Shown piece by piece: positions 17,972-26,302 of a stretch of 64,000 nt of DNA. The first letter of the stretch is position 1. Each line of letters opens with the position of its first letter. The notes beneath the pieces were generated by a model. The model was given only the letters and a program-made list of their open reading frames with translations. It did not search any database and was not told the DNA's origin. The translations under genes and the position numbers were made by a program. Origin of the DNA: a bacterium 336/3 (GTDB lineage Bacteria > Bacteroidota > Bacteroidia > Cytophagales > Thermonemataceae); assembly GCA_001281695.1 (NCBI GenBank), contig LJIE01000001.1, positions 1,316,586 to 1,380,585 of the forward strand, in the 5' to 3' direction.

Positions 17972-18238
17972 ATGAAAAATGTTAAACAAACCGTAATAGA
18001 TATTTTGAAAGAAAGATTGGGACTAAGTGAGTCAGTCATGACAATGGAAGCCAGTTTTATCAAAGACTTGGGTGTTGACTCTTTAGACTATATTGAGCTT
18101 ATCATGGCTTTTGAACAAGCTTTCAACATAAGTATTCCTGATACAGATGCAGAAAAAATGCGTACAGTTGGCTCGGCTATTGATTACATAGAAGACAGAG
18201 TAGCTGCAGCACAAGACGAAAACGAAAAAGTTGCTTAA
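17972..18238 (+). CDS. acpP: Acyl carrier protein
   Basis: 88 aa, acidic, with the phosphopantetheine attachment motif DLGVDSLDYIEL (Ser38). It carries growing acyl chains as thioesters on the prosthetic arm. It is not next to fabF or other fatty-acid genes, so it may be a second carrier for a special pathway; the family call is firm but the main-ACP role is not. It has its own promoter box and ends at a hairpin shared with marR. Confidence 0.85.
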   Translation: MKNVKQTVIDILKERLGLSESVMTMEASFIKDLGVDSLDYIELIMAFEQAFNISIPDTDAEKMRTVGSAIDYIEDRVAAAQDENEKVA

Positions 18239-18246
18239 GACTTCAA

Positions 18247-18267
18247 AGGGGTAAAATTATTACCCCT
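18247..18267. terminator. Hairpin between acpP and the convergent marR gene
   Basis: AGGGGTAA / TTACCCCT gives an 8-bp stem with a 5-nt loop; it overlaps the last codons of the marR-like gene. There is no strong T-run on the plus side. Confidence 0.5.
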
Positions 18268-18733
18268 GTCTTTCTGCTAAAAATTTTAATAAAAAATCGC
18301 TTTCAGGTTGTTGAGAGAGATTGAGGTAGGCTTTATTTAAAAGCTCTACAAATATTTCTTTTTCTTTTTGGGTAAAGCCTATAAACATTTCTGAATTGAG
18401 ATTGTCAATTCCTTCATGTATATCTTTGATGTACTTATTACCCTTTTTACTTAATTCCAAAAAGTATGCTCTCTTATCCATAGGATTCATAACTCTTTGG
18501 ATAAATCCTTTTTTTTCTAGATCATCAGCGATTCTTACAACAGAAGCTTTGTCTATTTTTAGTAAATCTGCCAGATTTTGTTGAGTCAGGCTTTCACTCT
18601 CATCAATTGCCCACAAAACCATAAAATATCGTTCTAATCCTGTAAAGTCTAAGTCATAGCTTAAAAGTCTCTGATAGAGTTTATCTAATAAATAAAAATA
18701 TAAGCCTACTGCATCTGCATTGTGTGGATTCAT
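18260..18733 (-). CDS. MarR family transcriptional regulator
   Basis: 157 aa from ATG 18733; a TTG start at 18778 would add 15 residues and cannot be ruled out. The winged-helix core shows SLTQQNLADLLKIDKASVVRIADDLEKKGFIQR, then the wing NPMDKRAYFLELSKKG, as in MarR/SlyA. It likely represses itself and the divergent lipoprotein gene from the palindrome at 18838-18853. No ligand can be guessed. Confidence 0.9.
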   Translation of the reverse strand: MNPHNADAVGLYFYLLDKLYQRLLSYDLDFTGLERYFMVLWAIDESESLTQQNLADLLKIDKASVVRIADDLEKKGFIQRVMNPMDKRAYFLELSKKGNKYIKDIHEGIDNLNSEMFIGFTQKEKEIFVELLNKAYLNLSQQPESDFLLKFLAERQG

Positions 18734-18837
18734 ATACCAAAATTTTATCAAATTTCTTATTTTAACTCTATTCAACAAAATTTTCCTGTAAATTTTCTTT
18801 ACTAAAAAGGAAATACTTTTTCATAAGCTAAAGATAT

Positions 18838-18853
18838 TTGTTCATAAGAACAA
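18838..18853. promoter_or_regulatory. Candidate MarR operator palindrome
   Basis: TTGTTCATAAGAACAA has perfect 6-bp arms (TTGTTC / GAACAA) around a 4-nt centre. The 16-bp size and its place between the marR gene and the divergent lipoprotein gene fit a MarR dimer site. Confidence 0.65.
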
Positions 18854-18923
18854 CCAATTGTATGAGTAAAAAAATTGTTATGTTACTTATATAAAACTAC
18901 TTATATGAAAAAAATATTGACTA

Positions 18924-19559
18924 TTGGCTTTGATAGGTATGTTTGCTTGTCAGGAAGCTAAAAAAGATGACTCTAAAACAACACAAACAGAGCAAGTTGA
19001 GAAGTTTACCCCTGAAACATTCAGCGAGACAGATATACCAGAAAATATTAAAAAACAAGAAAAAGCTAAAATTATAGGTGGAGCTAAATGGAAGGATAAG
19101 CAAGGCAGTTTTTTGCTCATTCTTGTAGAAATACCTCTTTTTAAGAAACTGAGTAAAGAATCACCCAACGATTCCATAAACCAAGTAGAAGCTCAAGCTT
19201 ATTTATTTAAAAACGGAATACAAATACAAAAATACTTGATAGTAGAATCTCATAAGGTATTTGATATAGATGCAAAGTTTATCAAAGAAGCTACTACGGT
19301 TGTGGATTCTGATAAAAATGATATAGGAGAGGCTACATTTTTGATAAAACATTATATGTATGCTGGTGCTGTAGTACCCAGCCAACTCAAACTTATTACA
19401 TTTACAGATGAAAGTAAATATGAGATGGAGGGAACGATAAGCTCAAAAATTTTAAATTATAAAGGTAGTATAGATAAAAATAATTTTACCAATGCTCCAG
19501 CACCAATTTTGACACAAGCCAAACAAATATGGGAGAAATTTTGGGAAGAAAAACAGTAA
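18924..19559 (+). CDS. Lipoprotein of unknown function with an apparently disrupted signal peptide
   Basis: 211 aa in the open frame, which begins at a TTG and reads LALIGMFACQEAKKDD. The lipobox GMFAC is clear but only eight residues precede the Cys. Just upstream, ATG at 18905 opens MKKILTI in another frame; joining the two frames near 18921-18925 would give a normal lipoprotein signal peptide. The mature protein is mixed alpha/beta with no motif I know. It faces marR across the operator palindrome and may be its target. The frame break may be real or a sequence error. Confidence 0.6.
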   Translation: MALIGMFACQEAKKDDSKTTQTEQVEKFTPETFSETDIPENIKKQEKAKIIGGAKWKDKQGSFLLILVEIPLFKKLSKESPNDSINQVEAQAYLFKNGIQIQKYLIVESHKVFDIDAKFIKEATTVVDSDKNDIGEATFLIKHYMYAGAVVPSQLKLITFTDESKYEMEGTISSKILNYKGSIDKNNFTNAPAPILTQAKQIWEKFWEEKQ

Positions 19560-19761
19560 TAGTTATCTGAAATCTTAAAATAAATGAATGCTATGAAAGA
19601 ATAATTAATTCTATTATTACTTTTCTACAAAAAGCCGTTGATAGTGAAATAGTAACTTAGATACTAAGCTAAGCATAATGAGTTGAAAATTAATATTTAA
19701 AGTTTTTATTTCTAATAAATATTTATAATTTTATATTATAAATCAAAAAAACTTTATTTGT

Positions 19762-20652
19762 ATGAAAAAAATTATTGAAACGTCTGTATTGTTCATCTGT
19801 ATTGCTCTGTTTTCATGCAAAAAGGATGTTAAGCCCAATAATAGTATTGTTCCTGAGAATCAGTACACCCCAAATGCAGCAAATTGGGAGACATTTGCCA
19901 AAAAACCTTTTGAGGGTGGTAATACATCTCATGATCCTGATGGAGTAAGTTATCTAAGTGCAGATTCTTGGGTAAAAGCTCAATGGGATGGCACTATTTA
20001 TGATCCAACCAAGATGACTCCAGAGAAGTTCTATGACTGTATGTGTCCACATGTGGATCAAGTTAGGGGAATAAGAGAAGTCTTTTATAAACACAAACCT
20101 TTTGCTGATAATAAAAACCCTACCAAAGCAGAAATCGATGAGTGGCATAGAATAGCTATCAATCATGTTCGTGCATTGGTTGGTTATACAAGTGAAGACA
20201 GACAAGTAAAAAAAGATTATTGTTTATTTGCGAGAGCACATTGGGGTGATGAGCGTAAATTTACAACTATTTGGGATGCTAAATATCCAGGTACAGTAGG
20301 TTCTGCTGCTGGTCCTTGTCAAGGATCTGGTAATGCACATTGTGGAGCAAGTTTTATCCCTGATGCAACGGATCAGATACCTTATCTTCCTAAGGATCAT
20401 GCTGCTTGTACTGCTGGGCCAGGTTCAGAAGGTGTTTTCTCAACGAAGTCAAATATTCCTTGGTCAGTAAAATGGTCGAGAGGTTTCTGTTCTACTTTAA
20501 AAGCAGAAGGATTTTGGGGTGGACATACTGGACCTTGGTTTCATAGAGAAAAATTTGGTCTTAGTTTTTGGGATGTTGATACTAAAAACAACAACAGTCA
20601 GACAGTGCTACGTGCCAAATGGGGAGGCGATGCAATGCCAAGTCTTTATTAA
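19762..20652 (+). CDS. Cys-, His- and Trp-rich lipoprotein of unknown function
   Basis: 296 aa. The signal peptide ends at lipobox LFSC (Cys19), so the protein should be lipid-anchored. The mature part has seven further cysteines (including YDCMCPH near residue 92) and many His and Trp, for example DEWHRIAINHVRALVG, ARAHWGDERKF and GFWGGHTGPWFHREKFGLSFWD. These suggest a compact disulfide-bonded or metal-binding extracytoplasmic domain, but I recognise no family. It stands alone between the MarR-linked lipoprotein and the PAS protein and has its own terminator. Confidence 0.65.
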   Translation: MKKIIETSVLFICIALFSCKKDVKPNNSIVPENQYTPNAANWETFAKKPFEGGNTSHDPDGVSYLSADSWVKAQWDGTIYDPTKMTPEKFYDCMCPHVDQVRGIREVFYKHKPFADNKNPTKAEIDEWHRIAINHVRALVGYTSEDRQVKKDYCLFARAHWGDERKFTTIWDAKYPGTVGSAAGPCQGSGNAHCGASFIPDATDQIPYLPKDHAACTAGPGSEGVFSTKSNIPWSVKWSRGFCSTLKAEGFWGGHTGPWFHREKFGLSFWDVDTKNNNSQTVLRAKWGGDAMPSLY

Positions 20653-20658
20653 AAAAAG

Positions 20659-20683
20659 AAAGGTTGGAAAATTTCCAACCTTT
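20659..20683. terminator. Terminator between the Cys/His-rich lipoprotein and PAS genes
   Basis: AAAGGTTGGAAA / TTTCCAACCTTT form a 12-bp inverted repeat around one base, with A and T runs outside. It lies between convergent genes and touches the PAS gene stop codon. Confidence 0.85.
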
Positions 20684-21468
20684 TACATTTCTATTTTAGC
20701 ACCTCTTCGAATAAGTTCAGTAATATCAACACGTACACCAATATATCTATAAGGTTTTTCATCATTGTCTAATATAGGGGCAATAGTGGCAATTACCCAA
20801 TAAGGTGTACCATCTTTGGCTTTATTTTTTACAATTCCCTGAAAAATTTTTCCACTTTTAATAGTTTCCCACATTTCTTTGAATACAGATTTTGGCATAT
20901 CAGGGTGTCTGACAATATTATGAGGTTTTCCTATCAGTTCTTCTTTGGTATATTTGGCTACACGACAAAAATTTTCATTGACAAAGGTAATAGTTCCGAA
21001 TTGGTCGGTTTCTGAAACAATGGCAGCAGCATTGAGTACTTTGGTTCTTGCCTCTATTTCATTAGAAAGCTTGTCCATTTCAAGTTCTCTTTGAGCAATA
21101 TCTTTATGAATAGTTTTAATAAGCATCTTCATTTTTTCTTCTATACTTAAAGCCACAGTTTCCACAGGACTTAAAAGAATAAGTCTATGAAGCTCACCTT
21201 CATAATTGATGCTTGTTAGAAGCATATTGGCAATAGCATTTTCTCCATTCAGTTTACGAACTACAACTGTTTTCTCTACATCTCCATTGTAAGTTACACT
21301 TGTTATGTCACTCAATAATTTTTGAAATAAATCACTGGAAGTACAGTTAAAGAGTTGCAAACTAGCAGGGTTGGCATAAATTATTTTATCTTGCTCATTT
21401 GTAATGAGTACAGGCTGATAAACTTGTTCAAAGAAAGTTTGTACAGGTTTTAGTGATGGAATAGTCAT
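20683..21468 (-). CDS. Two-PAS-domain sensory protein without output domain
   Basis: 261 aa from ATG 21468 (an in-frame start at 21507 adds a hydrophobic tail). The first PAS domain (about 10-110) has PVLITNEQDKIIYANPAS; a short coiled coil follows (about 115-150); the second PAS (about 150-255) has TDQFGTITFVNENFCRVAKYTKEELIGKPHNIVRHPDMP, very like the PAS of Aer-type and methyl-accepting proteins, and PYRYIGVRVDITE. The protein ends there, with no kinase, cyclase or chemotaxis signalling domain, so it must act through a partner. Confidence 0.82.
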   Translation of the reverse strand: MTIPSLKPVQTFFEQVYQPVLITNEQDKIIYANPASLQLFNCTSSDLFQKLLSDITSVTYNGDVEKTVVVRKLNGENAIANMLLTSINYEGELHRLILLSPVETVALSIEEKMKMLIKTIHKDIAQRELEMDKLSNEIEARTKVLNAAAIVSETDQFGTITFVNENFCRVAKYTKEELIGKPHNIVRHPDMPKSVFKEMWETIKSGKIFQGIVKNKAKDGTPYWVIATIAPILDNDEKPYRYIGVRVDITELIRRGAKIEM

Positions 21469-21551
21469 GATAGTAAGTGTATTTAGAACAAAAATCTCTA
21501 AAAACATATCCTAAGCCTATGACTTTCGTCATAAAGAAAAGTGAGATTGAA

Positions 21552-21881
21552 TTACCACTTTTTAAACATGAAGAAGGTTGCTAAAACTATCAGACAAAAA
21601 GCTACAATGTAGTTCCAACGGATAGATTCTTTTAAATATAAAATAGAAAAACCTGCAAATACAACCAAACTGATGATTTCTTGCATGATTTTGAGTTGTG
21701 TAGCCGAAAATGTTTGATGACCTATTCGATTGGCGGGTACTTGTAAACAATATTCAAAAAAAGCAATTCCCCAACTCACAAGAATCACTTTCCAAATATG
21801 GACATCTTTGAATTTAAGATGTCCATACCATGCAAAAGTCATAAATAAATTGGAGAGTACAAGCAAAATAATAGTTCGCAT
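21552..21881 (-). CDS. DMT-fold small membrane protein (DUF486 family)
   Basis: 109 aa with four predicted membrane helices. The segments FMTFAWYGHLKF, SWGIAFFEYCLQVPANRIGH and FSATQLKIMQEIISLVVF match DUF486, a half-size relative of EamA/SMR transporters. The transported molecule is unknown. It starts 11 bp after the stop of the HU-SPOR gene on the same strand. Confidence 0.8.
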   Translation of the reverse strand: MRTIILLVLSNLFMTFAWYGHLKFKDVHIWKVILVSWGIAFFEYCLQVPANRIGHQTFSATQLKIMQEIISLVVFAGFSILYLKESIRWNYIVAFCLIVLATFFMFKKW

Positions 21882-21891
21882 GAATGCTTCA

Positions 21892-22998
21892 TTAGTATTT
21901 CAAAACCCAAGCATCTACGCCAAAAGTTCCTTTTACTTCTTCTAACTTTGCCTCTGCTTGTTCTTTGGTACTAAATCCGCCTACAGCTACTCTATAAAGA
22001 TTTTTATTATCGAAGGGAGGGACAACTTTCATGTTATCAAGACCTTTAGACTTCCCTTCATTTGCTTTTTTATAAGCATTTGCTTGACTGGCAAAGCCAC
22101 CAATTACAATAAAATATTTACCTTCTTTTCCTGATACCAAAATACCATCACCTTTGGGAGTATCTACTGTTTTTTTCTCTTCAACTACTTTTTTATCTTC
22201 AGGTGTAGTATTATTTTCAACTACTTTTTTATCTTCAGGAGTAGTAGTATTGTTTTCTTCTACTTTTTTATCTTCAGGAGTAGTAGTAATATTGTTTTCT
22301 TCTACTTTTTTATCTTCGGGGAGAGTATTGTTATTTTCAACTGTTTTGTTTGTATCTTCTTTTTTCTCATTTTCTTTTTTAGAATTTCCTAACAAACTAT
22401 GAAAAGGATTCAAACTACTATCTACAGCCACTACATAAATGACAGCAAGTACTACAAATGCAAGTGAGCCAATGGCTGCAATTGTTCCCCAAGTGCTTTT
22501 TGGCTCTTCAACTGGGGTTTTAGTATTGATAGCTTTTTTCTGAGTATTATTAGGGGTGTTATTTTTCTGCGTAAAATTACCTCTTTCTATGGGTTTGGCA
22601 TAAATTTCAGGCAAACCAAAACTATCATTGAGCAAATTTATCTGTTTGTCTTGTTTAAATTCTAATTCGTCAGAAACTTGCAAAACCATATCACCCAATA
22701 TATCTAAAGGAATACGCTTTTCAATACCCAAATTAACTTTTAAACTACTAACAAACTTCTGTACTTCTTCTTTAGCAGTATCAACAGGGATATTTTCTTT
22801 TTGAGCAATATAATTCTCCAAAAGAAAATTGCTCATTTTGAGTTTTGTATTGAAATTTATGTTTTTGCTGGGAGGCGTAAAAGCATGTGTAGCAGGATGA
22901 ATTTCTGCACTATGATAAGAAGTCTGGAATGTACCTAAATCTTGCACAATTACCTCATCAGACTCTTGCAACAATTCTTTAATATATTGCGAAACCAT
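21892..22998 (-). CDS. HU-like N-terminal domain and C-terminal SPOR domain membrane protein
   Basis: 368 aa. Residues 1-65 match the HU-CCDC81-like domain common in Bacteroidota (DEVIVQDLGTFQT). After a helical region (66-150) a membrane helix lies near 175-195 (IAAIGSLAFVVLAVIYVVAV), followed by a repetitive Thr/Glu/Asp/Lys linker (about 225-285) and a SPOR domain (about 290-368; YFIVIGGFASQANAYKKANE and LYRVAVGGFSTKEQAE). The SPOR domain should bind septal peptidoglycan in the periplasm while the HU-like part is cytoplasmic. A role in division is likely but inferred. Confidence 0.85.
   Translation of the reverse strand: MVSQYIKELLQESDEVIVQDLGTFQTSYHSAEIHPATHAFTPPSKNINFNTKLKMSNFLLENYIAQKENIPVDTAKEEVQKFVSSLKVNLGIEKRIPLDILGDMVLQVSDELEFKQDKQINLLNDSFGLPEIYAKPIERGNFTQKNNTPNNTQKKAINTKTPVEEPKSTWGTIAAIGSLAFVVLAVIYVVAVDSSLNPFHSLLGNSKKENEKKEDTNKTVENNNTLPEDKKVEENNITTTPEDKKVEENNTTTPEDKKVVENNTTPEDKKVVEEKKTVDTPKGDGILVSGKEGKYFIVIGGFASQANAYKKANEGKSKGLDNMKVVPPFDNKNLYRVAVGGFSTKEQAEAKLEEVKGTFGVDAWVLKY
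22181..22337 (-). repeat. Tandem repeat coding for the linker of the HU-SPOR protein
   Basis: About four units of 36-42 bp recur, each reading PEDKKV-E-E-N-N-(T)n in the protein. Unit lengths differ by multiples of three, so the frame is kept. Such a tract can expand or contract by slippage and change periplasmic reach. Confidence 0.85.
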
Positions 22999-23052
22999 AA
23001 TTATTTTTGTTTTAATGTGCTATACTACAACTTTTTTAGAAAAAAAGCAAAT

Positions 23053-23862
23053 TTATTCGTGGCTATCTCGTTGCCTGATAGCTTCAAAGGTAACAATGGC
23101 AGCCGTTACTGAAACATTCATGGAATCTATTTCGCCACCCATAGGAATAATGATATTTTGTGAGGCATTTTTTATCCAAAAATCTGTGAGTCCAGTGGCT
23201 TCTGTACCTAAAATAATAGCAGTAGGTTTTTTGTAATCTATTTGTGTATAAGGTTTGGAAGCAGTAAGAGCAGTTGCAAGCATCTGAATGTTATTCTTTT
23301 TCAAAAATTCTAAGGCTTGTTCGTTGGTGCAAGCGACTACTTGTTTGGTAAAAACACAACCCAAACCCGAACGAATAGCATTGGGGTTGAAAATATCTGT
23401 TTGAGGATTACAAACCAAAATAGCATCTACACCAGCAGCATCAGCAGTACGCAAAATAGCTCCTAAGTTTCCTGGTTTTTCTACATTTTCAAGTACCAAA
23501 ATAAGAGGAGATTTAGAAAGTTTGAGGGTGTCTAATGTTAAAAACTTGGGTTTAGCAAGAGCTACCACACCAAAAATATTTTCTCGATAGGCTATTTTTT
23601 CGAAAACTTGTTTGCTTACTTCAAAAATCTGTGTTTTTTGAAGATAATCTTTAAAAATCTTCTCAAAATCTCTTTCAGAAATCAAATCATAACAAAAAAA
23701 AAGGCTTTGAAAATCTACATGACCCTTGATAGCCAATTCAAGCTCTTTTGTGCCTTCAATAACAATCAGATTTTGAGATTTACGTTCTGAGGCTTTTTCC
23801 TCTAAACGTAAAATATTTTTGATTTTAGGATTTTGTAAGGATGTAATAATCTCGTAGGACAT
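23053..23862 (-). CDS. TrmH/SpoU family RNA 2'-O-ribose methyltransferase
   Basis: 269 aa from ATG 23862 (an in-frame start at 23886 is less likely). An N-terminal substrate-binding domain (about 1-95; SLQNPKIKNILRLEEKASERK) precedes the SPOUT domain with the three knot motifs LVLENVEKPGNLGAILRTADAAG, AIILGTEATGL and IIIPMGGEIDSMNVSVTAAIVTFE. It transfers a methyl group from SAM to a ribose 2'-OH of rRNA or tRNA; the target site cannot be read from sequence. Confidence 0.92.
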   Translation of the reverse strand: MSYEIITSLQNPKIKNILRLEEKASERKSQNLIVIEGTKELELAIKGHVDFQSLFFCYDLISERDFEKIFKDYLQKTQIFEVSKQVFEKIAYRENIFGVVALAKPKFLTLDTLKLSKSPLILVLENVEKPGNLGAILRTADAAGVDAILVCNPQTDIFNPNAIRSGLGCVFTKQVVACTNEQALEFLKKNNIQMLATALTASKPYTQIDYKKPTAIILGTEATGLTDFWIKNASQNIIIPMGGEIDSMNVSVTAAIVTFEAIRQRDSHE

Positions 23863-23894
23863 AACACTTAGGCTGATAAGACACAAAAATACAA

Positions 23895-23920
23895 AAAAGC
23901 AGGTATTTACACCTGCTTTT
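23895..23920. terminator. Terminator of phaB
   Basis: AAAAGCAGGT / ACCTGCTTTT is a perfect 10-bp stem with a 6-nt loop, downstream of the minus-strand phaB gene and upstream of the TrmH-family gene on the same strand. Confidence 0.8.
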
Positions 23921-23943
23921 TGAAATCAATAAAAAATCTAGTC

Positions 23944-24690
23944 TTAATATACGTGCTGACCACCATTGATGGAGTAGTTAGCCCCTGTAATAAAGCTTGC
24001 TTTATCAGAAGCCAAGAATGAAACCAAATAAGCGATTTCTTCTGTTCCACCCAAACGACCCACAGGAATTTGAGCAATAATCTGATTACGAACGTCCTCT
24101 CTTACAGCCATTACCATATCTGTACCAATATAACCTGGCGAAATGGTATTTACTGTAATTCCTTTAGAAGCTACTTCCATAGCGAGTGTTTTCGTGAAAC
24201 CATGCATACCAGCTTTAGCAGCCGAATAATTGGCTTGTCCGAATTGCCCTCTTTGTCCATTTACAGACGAAATATTGATGATACGTCCAAAATTTCTTTC
24301 ACGCATACCATCTATTAGCTGACGAGTACAATTGAAAACGCTGTACAAATTGGTTTTTAAAACGGCATCCCAATCTTCATAGCTCATTTTATGAAAAGGT
24401 TTGTCTTTGGTAATACCTGCGTTGTTTACCAAAATATCAATAGGACCTACTTCAGCTTCAATTTTAGCAATCATTTCACCACAAGACACATAATCGCTGA
24501 TATCAGCAGCATACAAATCAAATAAAAAGCCTTCAGCTTTCATTTTATCTGACCATTCTTTGGCCTTATCAGGGTTACGATAGTGAGCAACCACTCTATA
24601 ACCATCTTGTTGAAGGCGTTGGCACATAGCTGTACCCAATCCACCAGTAGAACCCGTTACAAGGGCTACGCGTTTTCCATTTTTATCCAT
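23944..24690 (-). CDS. phaB: Acetoacetyl-CoA reductase (PhaB-like SDR)
   Basis: 248 aa short-chain dehydrogenase. The cofactor motif TGSTGGLG and catalytic Ser-Tyr-Lys (ISSVNGQRGQFGQANYSAAKAG) are present. The block QRGQFGQANYSAAKAG with TVNTISPGYIGTDMV and the C-terminal TGANYSINGGQHVY follows PhaB rather than FabG. It would reduce acetoacetyl-CoA to (R)-3-hydroxybutyryl-CoA with NADPH. No PHA synthase or thiolase gene is in this window, so a role in polymer synthesis is not shown. FabG-type use remains possible. Confidence 0.82.
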   Translation of the reverse strand: MDKNGKRVALVTGSTGGLGTAMCQRLQQDGYRVVAHYRNPDKAKEWSDKMKAEGFLFDLYAADISDYVSCGEMIAKIEAEVGPIDILVNNAGITKDKPFHKMSYEDWDAVLKTNLYSVFNCTRQLIDGMRERNFGRIINISSVNGQRGQFGQANYSAAKAGMHGFTKTLAMEVASKGITVNTISPGYIGTDMVMAVREDVRNQIIAQIPVGRLGGTEEIAYLVSFLASDKASFITGANYSINGGQHVY

Positions 24691-24809
24691 AATCTTAAAA
24701 GAGAGATTTGTAAAAGACCATTTGCTACAAAACTAATTTTTTTTTCTTAAAATAATAATTTTTTAAGATTTTTTTGCAGTTTTTTTAGAACTAGGTGTTA
24801 TAACAATAA

Positions 24810-24843
24810 AAAAGCCTGTAAACAAGTTTGTTCACAGGCTTTT
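24810..24843. terminator. Terminator downstream of the Fe-S oxidoreductase
   Basis: AAAAGCCTGT / ACAGGCTTTT is a 10-bp stem with a 14-nt loop that contains a smaller inner pairing, following the minus-strand gene at 24862-26193. Confidence 0.85.
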
Positions 24844-24861
24844 CATGAAAATATGTTATTT

Positions 24862-26193
24862 CTAAGCGTTTAACTTATTGATCCAGTTGAATCTATCAGA
24901 AGGGGAGAACTTCCAAGGAGCCATATTATTCTCTAAATTTCCGAACATAGCATTCCAAGAAGCAGGGGTATCAGCTTGCTCCATAGCAATGAAACGGCGA
25001 ATATCCACGATAATGGAAAGAGGGTCAATGTTTACAGGGCAGGCATCTACACAAGCATTACAAGTGGTACAAGCCATAATTTCCTCTTTAGAAATATAAT
25101 CTCCAAACAAAGATTTACCATCATTCAAAGCCTCTTCAGTGGTTTTGCCCTTAGCAATATGCTTTCCGACTTCTTCCAATCTATCACGAGTATCCATCAT
25201 GATTTTACGAGGAGAAAGTTCTTTACCTGTCTGGTTTGCAGGGCATTGTGACGTACAACGACCACACTCCGTACACGAATACGCATCCATGAGTTGCTTC
25301 CAAGTCAAATCGTTTACATCTTTTGCACCAAAACGAGCAATGGGTGTTGCAGGTACATCATTGGCATTCATCAAACCCAAAGCAATTTTTACTTCATTGG
25401 TAACAGTAGGCATATTGACCATTTCGCCTTTGGGACGTAAATTCGAGAAATATGTATTGGGGAAAGCAAGCATGATATGCAAATGTTTTGAGTAGGTAAC
25501 ATATAACGCAAAACCCATAATACCGATGATATGAAGCCACCAAGCCACTCTTTCGATACTTACGAGTACGCCACTATCCATGCCTTCAAACATAGGAATT
25601 AAAAACTGACTGAATGCAAATCTGCCTACTTTTTCGTAATGCTCTACATTTCTATCCTGAAGAACAGCATCTGTAGCGTTCATAGTCAAGAATAAGGTCA
25701 TCAAGACAATTTCATAGACAAGAATTAGGTTTGCATCTGTACGAGGCCACTTGGTCATTTCTTTTTGCCAGAAACGCTTGATTTTAAGCACATTTCTGCG
25801 AGCAAGGAAAGCCACACAAACAACAATTACACCTACTGCTAATCCTTCAAACACATTAATCAGGAAACTGTAAAAGCCTGCACCCAAAATAGGGGCAAAC
25901 AAACGGTGCGTTCCTAAAATTCCATCCAAGACAATTTCGAGAAGTTCGATATTGACAATGATAAAACCAACATAAATCACAAAGTGCATCAAGCCGACAA
26001 TTGGGCGTTGGAACATTTTGCCTTGTCCGAAGGCAACCAAAAGCATGGTTTTAAATCTTTCGCTGGGTTTGTCTTTTCTGCCAGCACTTTTGCCAAGTAA
26101 GATAGTTTTACGAATAATGCTGACTCTTTTATAGATGAGAAACGATGCAGCTCCTGCTAAAGCTATAAAAAGAAATTGAAGTATGTAACTCAT
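24862..26193 (-). CDS. Membrane-bound (Fe-S) oxidoreductase, heterodisulfide reductase-like
   Basis: 443 aa. The N-terminal half has about five membrane helices with conserved histidines (RPIVGLMHFVIYVGF, RVAWWLHIIGIM), as in NarI-like cytochrome b subunits. The C-terminal half has two ferredoxin-type motifs, CTECGRCTSQCP and CTTCNACVDACP, for two [4Fe-4S] clusters. Such proteins pass electrons from a soluble partner to the quinone pool; in many Bacteroidota the partner CCG-domain gene is next door. Here the upstream neighbour is tRNA-Phe and the downstream neighbour is phaB, so the partner is outside or absent. Confidence 0.85.
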   Translation of the reverse strand: MSYILQFLFIALAGAASFLIYKRVSIIRKTILLGKSAGRKDKPSERFKTMLLVAFGQGKMFQRPIVGLMHFVIYVGFIIVNIELLEIVLDGILGTHRLFAPILGAGFYSFLINVFEGLAVGVIVVCVAFLARRNVLKIKRFWQKEMTKWPRTDANLILVYEIVLMTLFLTMNATDAVLQDRNVEHYEKVGRFAFSQFLIPMFEGMDSGVLVSIERVAWWLHIIGIMGFALYVTYSKHLHIMLAFPNTYFSNLRPKGEMVNMPTVTNEVKIALGLMNANDVPATPIARFGAKDVNDLTWKQLMDAYSCTECGRCTSQCPANQTGKELSPRKIMMDTRDRLEEVGKHIAKGKTTEEALNDGKSLFGDYISKEEIMACTTCNACVDACPVNIDPLSIIVDIRRFIAMEQADTPASWNAMFGNLENNMAPWKFSPSDRFNWINKLNA

Positions 26194-26249
26194 AATGAGG
26201 TTGTTTATAAGTTTTTTAATAAAAAATTAATAAAAAAAGTAACTATTTA

Positions 26250-26280
26250 TTTGCAAATATAAAAATCCTCTCTAATTTTG
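26250..26280 (+). promoter_or_regulatory. Promoter of tRNA-Phe
   Basis: TTTG (26250-26253), a 19-base spacer and TAATTTTG (26273-26280) are an exact match to the Bacteroidota consensus TTTG-N19-TAnnTTTG. The -7 box ends 22 bases before the tRNA. Confidence 0.85.
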
Positions 26281-26302
26281 CATCACTTTTTACGGAAAAT
26301 AT

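Noticed and set aside
18908-18914. A-tract as a phase-variation switch for the lipoprotein
   Set aside because: Adding or removing A residues brings in a stop codon at 18918-18920, so slippage cannot restore the signal peptide.
22181-22337. Regularly spaced repeats that could suggest a CRISPR-like array
   Set aside because: They are in-frame codon repeats of a protein linker, without unique spacers, and no cas genes are nearby.
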